From: Paraspadella gotoi
Lineage: Eukaryota > Chaetognatha
NCBI GenBank assembly: GCA_051294375.1
Contig: CM119267.1
Location: forward strand, 6,251,992-6,315,991
Reading direction: 5' to 3'
Length of the DNA: 64,000 nucleotides
This document shows, in pieces, positions 57,431 through 64,000 of this stretch (within the stretch, counting starts at the first letter, position 1; each line of letters starts with the position of its first letter). The notes beneath the pieces are model-generated. The model did no database searches. It saw only the letters and a program-made list of their open reading frames with translations, and was not told where the DNA came from. The position numbers were made by a program, and so were the translations under genes.

Positions 57431-60358
57431 ATGGCCGCCCCTAAAGTGACGGGGTTGAGTCCGCGCGAGGGGCAGCCCGGCACGCGCGTCACCATCCGCG
57501 GCGAGAACTTGGGCCGTTCCCAGCACGACCTCGTCTCCGTCGTGATTTGTGGCATGGACTGCACTCTCTTCTCCGATTGGAAGACTTCCTCCAAGATCAT
57601 CACCCGGAGTCCTGCGGCCAAGGGCAAGGGCGAGGTGGTAGTCGTTACCAAGAGCGGCGGGCGGGGAACCTCTACCGTCTACTTCACCCCGAAGGAGAAC
57701 GAGGTCGGCCCCGTGCAAGACAGCGCCGTCTGGGTCGACGAGACCGCCTACGTGGAGAAGAACATCATCCATCGTCGCAAGGCCGGTCTCGGCTTCACCG
57801 CAGGTCGTTTCGACGATCCTCTGGAACTATCCGACGAGGTCAACGACAAGAAGTTTCCCGAGGAAGAGTTGGCCGAAATGTTTCCCGACTCGAACGGGGA
57901 CATTCGCTCAGACGCCTTCCATCCTGTCTGGTTTTTGCTGGAGAATCATGCGGCGACTTCCTTCTCCGATCTTCAGATGGGGCTGAAGCGGTTGACCAAA
58001 AAGTACGAGCAGCGGTCAGAGGGCCCCATTTCTTTGGCCAAAGCTTCGCTAGGCAACTACATCGACTCTCAGGACGCCCTAAAGAATATGTACAACAAGT
58101 TGATGGAAGACCAGGGGCTCGTTGGTGGAGGTCGAGCTATCACTGATCCTTTGGTTGAAATTTTGGAGAAGACCCACGAAAAAGCGGACAATTTGTTTGG
58201 GGAATCTTTAAAGAGAAAAGATAGGGCCGACACCATCCGCAATGCCATCAAAGTCCTTATGAAGTTCAGATTCCTCTTCAATCTTCCTTGCAACATGGAC
58301 AAGAACGTGGCCAAAGGAGAGTTCGACATTGTCATCAACGATTACGTCAGAGCCAAGAGTCTCTTTCTCGAGAGCGAAGTGGACCTCTTCAGGAAAGTTT
58401 ATCAAGAGGTCGAGGAGAGGAAGGAAAAGTTGGAGAATATGTTGAGGGAAAAGTTAATGACCCTTCCTTCTACCCTGGACGAGCAAAAGAAGATTATTCG
58501 TTACTTGGTCGATCTAGAAACTCCCGGCGATCCCGCTTGGGATTGCCTGCAGAATCAGCACAGTTGGCTTGTCAAGCTGCTTTTCGAGTGCAAAGACGAG
58601 TATTTGTTTAAAGAGACGGAAGAACTCTCCATGTCCGGCAAAGATTCGCTGAAAACGCCGGTGATGTTGAGTCTCAAGTCAGTCAATCGCATGAATATTA
58701 AAAACGCGATTTCTCCCGCGGATCATATTAAATCCTGGATCCCGCCCTTTCTCGTCTCCAACGCCAGCGCGCCGGCCAAAGTTGCCTTTGTTGAGGCTAT
58801 CGCTGACGTTCTCGTCGAGCAACTACCAAACCTTTGGCGTTTAGGTCAGGCCTATTTTTCTGGCCATTTGGTTACGCGGGAGACTGGAGAACGGGCCCGT
58901 AACATAGATACGACCAAGCATTCTCGCTTCAAGGAGATGGTCGTCAAAACGGCCGAGCTTTTCGCCAACTTGCTAAGGGCAGCCTTTCTACCGACGAGCG
59001 TGGAAGGATTGCCTAAGAAAGATCGAGAAACGTTGGGTTGTTGGAGCGAGGAAGCGCTAGTCGTGTCGGCCGCCAATGCGTGGCTTCCTCGTTGCGTTCG
59101 ATACATTCGTCAGACGCTTCTCTCTCTCAATGAGTCTCTCTCTGATGCCCCAGAGGAAATGCACAAACGTCTGCAAGACTTGGCTTTGGATCTACGGGCC
59201 AATTGCATGGCGGTTTTGTTTAGTCAAGCCACGGATGAGATAAAAAATCTCCATAAGCAAGAGACGTGGCGATTCGAAGAGGACGAGGATCAGGGCGCCA
59301 TCACTCAACTCCCTTTCCTCTTTGAGAACGTCGTCATGGAAACCTTACAGCTGTTGAAGGACGTGGTGATGTCGACGAAACCCGGCGAAGCGGAAATGTT
59401 TCAGCAGCGCATAGTTCAGAAAGATGCCACGGAGTTGTGCACGAATTTATTGCGTGCCTTCGCGGCGTGCATGGACCGTGCAGTCTTCGAAGAGCCTGAT
59501 AATGAGAATGGGAAGTCCTCGAAAATTCCGGGCACGCCGGGTTCACGCAAATTAGACGTTTCCGCTTCGCCGGCGCGAAGTCTCCCGCGGACGCCAAATC
59601 ACGCCCTTCGCGGATCCCGCGACGACCTCGATTTAGACTTGGGCTCTCCTCAGGCGCCGCCCATCGACCTGCGCGTTCTCATCACACTCTCGAACATGGC
59701 ATACACGCGCGACCACATCGTGCCACGTCTCGTCGAGTCCTGCTCCAAGTACGGGTACCCGGCTTCGGAAAAGATTCTCGCCTCCGTCGAGGCCTGCTTT
59801 TCTTCGCTGGACGAGAAACTTTTCGAAGCGTTTTTGGAGAACAAAGTCAATCCTGTCATCGGAGCTCTGGAACCCGGCGTATACGATGGTCGCTACGACT
59901 TCGCCGACGGAACGCCGGAGCCGCTTGGCGTCCGAGCTTTCGTCTTGGACGCGCTCATGTCGATGATCCAAGTGGTGGACGAAGTCTCCATCGTCAACCC
60001 GCTCTTCGTCGCCAAAGTCGTGGCCAAGATCGTCGAGCACCTGGCCGAAGAGATGGCGCGCATCATGCAGTGCGTCACAGATTTCTCGGACAACGGCGCC
60101 ATGCAAGCGAGGCTGGACCTCACAGCTTTAGCCGAAGCCCTTAATTCGTACAAGACGGAAGAGTCGTCGTTGAGCTTTCAGGACGCCTTCGACGCCATCC
60201 CGCCGCCGCCCGGCGTCAACGAGGCGAAGAGGCTCGACGATCTAGCCTCCTCTTTCAAAACCAAGGCCAGGTTCCAACTGCTCATCTTTCAAAACTGCGA
60301 CAGCGCTTCCGCGTCTCCCGCGCGACCGGCTTCGGCTCAATCCAAAGAAGTTTATTGA
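57431..60358 (+). CDS. EXOC2: EXOC2 / Sec5, exocyst subunit, intronless
   Basis: Single-exon 975-aa protein (human 924). Sec5 is part of the exocyst, which tethers secretory vesicles to the plasma membrane and is a Ral GTPase effector. The N-terminal IPT/TIG fold (about residues 5-92, PKVTGLSPREGQPGTRVTIR through GRGTSTVYFTP) is the Ral-binding domain. Then come the family's HPVWFLLENHAATSFSDLQ, DALKNMYNKLMED, and the long helical exocyst rods with LLFECKDEYLFKETEEL. A Ser/Pro-rich insertion lies at about residues 695-735. Start 57431 has good context (CATCATGG) and follows an acceptor-like TTTTCCTTAG ending at 57418. Confidence 0.95.
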   Translation: MAAPKVTGLSPREGQPGTRVTIRGENLGRSQHDLVSVVICGMDCTLFSDWKTSSKIITRSPAAKGKGEVVVVTKSGGRGTSTVYFTPKENEVGPVQDSAVWVDETAYVEKNIIHRRKAGLGFTAGRFDDPLELSDEVNDKKFPEEELAEMFPDSNGDIRSDAFHPVWFLLENHAATSFSDLQMGLKRLTKKYEQRSEGPISLAKASLGNYIDSQDALKNMYNKLMEDQGLVGGGRAITDPLVEILEKTHEKADNLFGESLKRKDRADTIRNAIKVLMKFRFLFNLPCNMDKNVAKGEFDIVINDYVRAKSLFLESEVDLFRKVYQEVEERKEKLENMLREKLMTLPSTLDEQKKIIRYLVDLETPGDPAWDCLQNQHSWLVKLLFECKDEYLFKETEELSMSGKDSLKTPVMLSLKSVNRMNIKNAISPADHIKSWIPPFLVSNASAPAKVAFVEAIADVLVEQLPNLWRLGQAYFSGHLVTRETGERARNIDTTKHSRFKEMVVKTAELFANLLRAAFLPTSVEGLPKKDRETLGCWSEEALVVSAANAWLPRCVRYIRQTLLSLNESLSDAPEEMHKRLQDLALDLRANCMAVLFSQATDEIKNLHKQETWRFEEDEDQGAITQLPFLFENVVMETLQLLKDVVMSTKPGEAEMFQQRIVQKDATELCTNLLRAFAACMDRAVFEEPDNENGKSSKIPGTPGSRKLDVSASPARSLPRTPNHALRGSRDDLDLDLGSPQAPPIDLRVLITLSNMAYTRDHIVPRLVESCSKYGYPASEKILASVEACFSSLDEKLFEAFLENKVNPVIGALEPGVYDGRYDFADGTPEPLGVRAFVLDALMSMIQVVDEVSIVNPLFVAKVVAKIVEHLAEEMARIMQCVTDFSDNGAMQARLDLTALAEALNSYKTEESSLSFQDAFDAIPPPPGVNEAKRLDDLASSFKTKARFQLLIFQNCDSASASPARPASAQSKEVY

Positions 60359-60628
60359 AGAGGGGACGCTTGCTTCTTTTTTCTAGCACAATTAGTTTCA
60401 ATTGAGTGACTAAGCAAAATTTATTGACTTTTTGGGTCTTTTCGATAACTTATTATTTCATAATTCATAATTACATAAATTTCATACTCTTTTATTTGAT
60501 CGTTTTGAATAACCAGCTTCCCAATCGATTCAGGGCTTAATATATTAAAAAAACAGCGTAATGTAATCTTCTAAATTAAACAAATTCAAACATTTTACGC
60601 TACCCGGGGTGTTCAATAAATTTTAAAA
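60359..60628. other. Short AT-rich spacer between EXOC2 and RBM28
   Basis: No gene or conserved element recognised in 270 bp. Confidence 0.5.
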
Positions 60629-63104
60629 ATGACTGCTTCCGACGTTACTCCGGTCAGCACGTTGTTCGTCCGTTGCCTTCCTTACGCGACGACTGATAAA
60701 GAGCTGGAAAAGGTTTTTTCCGAGATCGGCCCGTTGCAACAGTGCTTCACCGTCAAGGACGACAAGAATGCCTCCCTCTCCAAAGGCTACGGCATCGTAA
60801 GATTCTCCTCGTGGAAAGACGCCAAGCGAGCCAAGGAGACAATCAACGTGATCGGCGGCCGACGAGTGCAGATCAACTATTCGAAACCGCGCGAAACTTT
60901 GAGGGAGAGGAAAAAGAAAAAAAAGAATGAAAAGGAAGAGATCGAGGATGAAAAGTCGGCACCAAAGGTCAAAGCTCCGCCATCCTTCGACGCACCGAAC
61001 ACGATCGTCGCCAAATCCCCTTTCAACCTGCTGGCTCTCAATCTCGGTCCGGAGTCCGCGGCGGAGCTCGAACGTTTAGTCCGTAATTTTTCTGGCTTTC
61101 TCTCCGTCTCTAGAACGGAAGGGAAGCGTTCCGGATTCCATATCGCTTTCTCCTCTAAACACTGGGCCAAGAGGGCGAAGGACGCTTTGAGGCGAAAGTC
61201 GGTGGGCGGGAAAAAATTGAACCTTATGTCCGAGTCGCAGGAAAAGTCGGTTTTCGCCGCGTCGAGGAAGAATCGTCTCATCGTAAGAAATCTTCCGTTC
61301 AAAATCGATGAGGCTGCGCTTGCGTCGGCCTTTTCCAAATTCGGCGACGTCCAAGAGGCCTCTATTCCTCTGCGACCGGACGGAAAGATGTTCGGTTTTG
61401 GGTTCGTGCAGTTTGGACGGCCGGAGGAAGCGGCTGTGGCGTTAAAGGTTATGGGGATTATAAGTTTTGATTTCTTTATTTGAGATAAAAAAAATCTTTG
61501 GTAAATGTTTTTTTTGAATTACTCTTTAGGAAATGAATCTTTCGAAATTGCTGGGTCGCCAAATCGCAGTGGATTGGTCAGTCCCGAAGAAATTATATCA
61601 GGAAAAAGCATCGGTGGCCGCAAAGAAAGAGGAAGAGGACGATGCAATGGAAGTCGAAGAAGATGACGACGAAGACGCAGACGAAGACGACAACGAAGAC
61701 GCAGACGAAGATGACAACGATGACATGGACTGCGAAGACGACGACGACGATGATGATGATGACGAAGTTGCCAAAGAAAAGGATTGGAGCGAACACAGCG
61801 ATAAAGGCGAACCAACGGCTGCCTTAAATTCTTCGAATGTTGACGCCGCGAATGAAGACGATTTCGATAGAGAGGCTTGGGAAAAACGGAAAAAGATCGA
61901 AAGCGGAAAGGACGTGGAGGAAGGAAGGACAGTCTTCTTTCGTAACGTGGATTTTGCGATCGACGAGTTGGCCTTAAGCGAATTCTGTCGCACCTTTGGC
62001 GAGGTCGTCCTTTCCCGCATCGTCTACGACAATGCGACCGGACATTCGAAAGGCTGCGCCTTTGTTCAGTTTAAGACAAAGGCCGGGGCCGAGGCCTGTC
62101 TTCAATCTGGCACGGAAAACGAGGGCCTACGACTCGGCAGTCAAACCATGGTCGTCAATTTGGCGTTGCCGCGGAAGGAAGCCAAGAAATTGACGATGAT
62201 GTGCCAAAGGGCGGAAGCTAAGATGCCCTCAGACAAAAGAAACCTTTACTTGGCGAGGGAAGGGTTCGTACGTCCAGGTTCCGAAGCCGCCGAGGGCGTC
62301 TCCGCCGCGGATATGAACCGACGAATGAAATTGATTGCTTTAAAAAAGCAAAAGCTCAAGAACACCAACTTCTTCGTCTCCGACACTCGACTCAGCATCC
62401 ACAATCTCCCGGCGACCTGCGACGAGAAGCGTTTAAAGAAAGTCTTTCTGACGGCGGCGGTGGATGGCGGCGTCAAGGGCGCCCGAATGACCGAGTGCCG
62501 CATCATGCGCGACGAGAAACGTCTCAGCGCTAAAGGAGTCGGGAAATCTCGAGGATTTGGATTCGTATCTTTCGATACTCACGAGGCCGCCCTTGCCGCG
62601 CTCAGGCACTCCAACAACAACCCGGATCTCGTGGGGGAAAAGAAACGCCTCATCGTCGAGTTTTCCGTCGAGAGCGCGAGGGCGCTGCTGATCAAGAAAA
62701 AACGGCTGGAGAAAGCCAAATTGTCGGCGCCTCGAGACGACGACGCAAAAGGCGCAAAGTCGGAGCTTACGACCGGAAAAAAGGACGCGCGAGCTGGCGA
62801 CGTCGGAAAATACAGCGGGTTCAAGGCAGCGAAGGGAAAAGGAAACCCGGGCCTACCGAAGCGATTGGGAGCTAAAACTCGGCGCAGGGACAGAAAAAGC
62901 GAAAAGCGCGAAAGTAATGCGAAAAACGATAATAAATCCAGGTCAATGAACGACGATAAAAGAAAGAAAAATAAGAAAGTGAAGAATAAAACAAAAAAAT
63001 CGGATGACAAAGAGGAGTCGCGTTTTCAAACTTTGTTGAAAAAGTACAAGAAGGGAGATGAAGCGAAGTTTAACAAGCCGAAGACAAAAAAGTGGGACGA
63101 TTAG
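60629..63104 (+). CDS. RBM28: RBM28 / Nop4-type nucleolar multi-RRM protein
   Basis: Model: join(60629..61447, 61530..63104), 797 aa (human 759). RBM28/Nop4 is a nucleolar factor needed for 60S ribosomal subunit assembly. RRMs: about residues 10-85 (TLFVRCLPYATTDKELEKVF, SKGYGIVRF), a degenerate one near 130-200 (GFHIAFSSKHWAKRAKDAL), one from about 213 (LIVRNLPFKIDEAALASAF), one near 405-485 (TVFFRNVDFAIDELALSEF, KGCAFVQF) and one near 560-655 (LSIHNLPATCDEKRLKKVF, SRGFGFVSF). The single intron interrupts the third RRM and rejoins at EMNLSKLLGRQIAVDWSVPK, matching human GRKVAVDWAV. An Asp/Glu tract lies at about residues 310-355. The last ~110 residues are Lys/Arg rich, ending KTKKWDD. Confidence 0.93.
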
Positions 63105-63238
63105 GCGATTGTGTTGTTATTTCTGTTATTCGTTATGGATGTTAACAATCATGTTTGATCCGGCTACATCTATGTGAAAAGTTGGATCGAAAGATGTGAT
63201 GATTTTGTTTTACTTGCAGGTTTATTATGAAGTCACTA

Positions 63239-63265
63239 TGACGTCAATACTTTACAGTGACGTCA
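63239..63265. promoter_or_regulatory. Two perfect CRE (TGACGTCA) sites
   Basis: TGACGTCA occurs at 63239-63246 and again at 63258-63265, start to start 19 bp. Both are the full palindromic CREB/ATF site and lie about 220-245 bp upstream of the last gene's ATG. The family role is established knowledge; activity here is inference. Confidence 0.6.
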
Positions 63266-63484
63266 AAAATCCATGACAATTAAACTGATAACCGTCGACG
63301 GGTTAATGGTCGGGGCGAAAACGCACTTGAACATCGCAAAAAAACTTTTTTTTAATTTATTTATTTTTTTCGATCTCGATTCGTTAACATAATTTTCACC
63401 CTCAGCTCGGCTTGAAGCTAATTCTTGTAACCTTTGATCATCTATATCACGGTGAATCTGTAAAAAAAAAAACTTTTTGTCGCT

Positions 63485-64000
63485 ATGAACGTGATGTCTC
63501 ACGACGCCAACTTCCACCTTCTCAACCTCGGCGGCGGCGACTGGGAAGACAGCACCCCGGAGGAAAAGTTGCGGAATCAAGCTTTTTACGAGTTCGTTTT
63601 CAAGGAAAGCCTGCTCGGTCGAGTTCAGCGCTACTTTCTGTGGCCCATGGAAAAGGTTCACGAAGCCCTCGCCGAATACATGAAGCTGCTCATACTCAAG
63701 GAGGAGCTGGAGGATTTCGACGGTCGCATTGTTCTGGCGCCTCCGATCCTGGCCCGGGTCTGGGAAAACCACATAGTCGACACGGCCGAGTATCGCAACG
63801 GTTTGGAAAAGATTCTCGGTTCCGGTATGTTTTTGGATCACAATCCCGACCTCATGACGTCTCTGACGGAAGAGGTGAGGGCGGAAAAGGTTTCCCAGCT
63901 GACCCTGTTCTACAAAGGGAAGTTCGGACGCGATCCGAACCCGTTATACTGGAGTTTCGACGAGTCGGCCTCGAATTACTATCCCCCTGGCAACAGATTC
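63485..64000 (+). CDS. Partial unknown protein, cut by the window end
   Basis: Open from ATG 63485 to the window edge, 172 codons, no stop. Clean coding composition. Visible segments: FYEFVFKESLLGRVQRYFLWP, then YMKLLILKEELEDF, APPILARVWENHIVDTAEYR, and GMFLDHNPDLM. The combination of a helical region, a VWxxHIxDTxxY segment and a following H-N-P is reminiscent of proteins carrying a D-x-x-WHxHI-x-x-T-x-x-Y motif in bacteria, plants and algae, but I cannot name a family. ATG 63494 is an alternative start. The two CRE sites lie upstream. Confidence 0.65.
   Translation, partial: MNVMSHDANFHLLNLGGGDWEDSTPEEKLRNQAFYEFVFKESLLGRVQRYFLWPMEKVHEALAEYMKLLILKEELEDFDGRIVLAPPILARVWENHIVDTAEYRNGLEKILGSGMFLDHNPDLMTSLTEEVRAEKVSQLTLFYKGKFGRDPNPLYWSFDESASNYYPPGNRF

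Noticed and set aside
61593-62020. Antisense Ser/Val/hydrophobic-rich frames opposite RBM28
   Set aside because: They are the complement of the Asp/Glu codon tract and are low complexity.

Overview
This window is nuclear DNA from an animal. Genes carry short GT-AG introns (about 59 to 330 bp, a few near 2-3 kb). The protein set includes p22-phox, THOP1/neurolysin, USP32, ADAR, METTL14, EXOC2, RBM28, FAM210B and a multi-Tudor protein, which is metazoan in character. The density (about 17 genes in 64 kb) and a large plant NO VEIN-like gene suggest a compact early-branching invertebrate such as a sponge. That placement is inference, because no rRNA or mitochondrial marker is present. Exon joins were built by hand from splice sites and reading phase; most multi-exon models close in frame.

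Layout: 217-5541 EXO5, with an antisense PAN3 gene inside its largest intron; 5749-7294 a DUF4336-type protein; 7966-8928 p22-phox (cyba), five small exons; 9024-10010 SIRT4; 10584-11635 an FMN-binding split-barrel protein; 11893-12332 a duplicated 115-bp repeat; 12698-21523 a 2587-residue NO VEIN/sacsin-like HSP90-type ATPase ending in a nuclease-like DUF3883 domain; 21653-24602 an M3 metallopeptidase; 25519-28605 an unfamiliar RRM-like protein; 28617-42233 a protein of about nine Tudor domains, whose introns hold a same-strand nested ORF, a hAT-type MITE and a Tc1/mariner-type MITE; 43232-48705 USP32; 48706-50955 repeat-rich spacer; 50956-53886 ADAR; 54589-56052 METTL14; 56240-56893 FAM210B-like; 57146-57340 a 64-residue LYR protein; 57431-60358 EXOC2; 60629-63104 RBM28; 63485 to the window end, a truncated unknown gene.

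Except for nested PAN3, every gene is on the + strand. Several are only 90-270 bp apart, and many start codons lie 1-35 nt after an acceptor-like AG. This suggests either 5'UTR introns or operon-like transcription with spliced-leader trans-splicing.

Functionally, much of the window concerns RNA (PAN3 deadenylation, Tudor/piRNA scaffold, ADAR editing, METTL14 m6A, RBM28 ribosome biogenesis). A second group is mitochondrial (SIRT4, the FAM210B-like protein, the LYR protein, probably EXO5).
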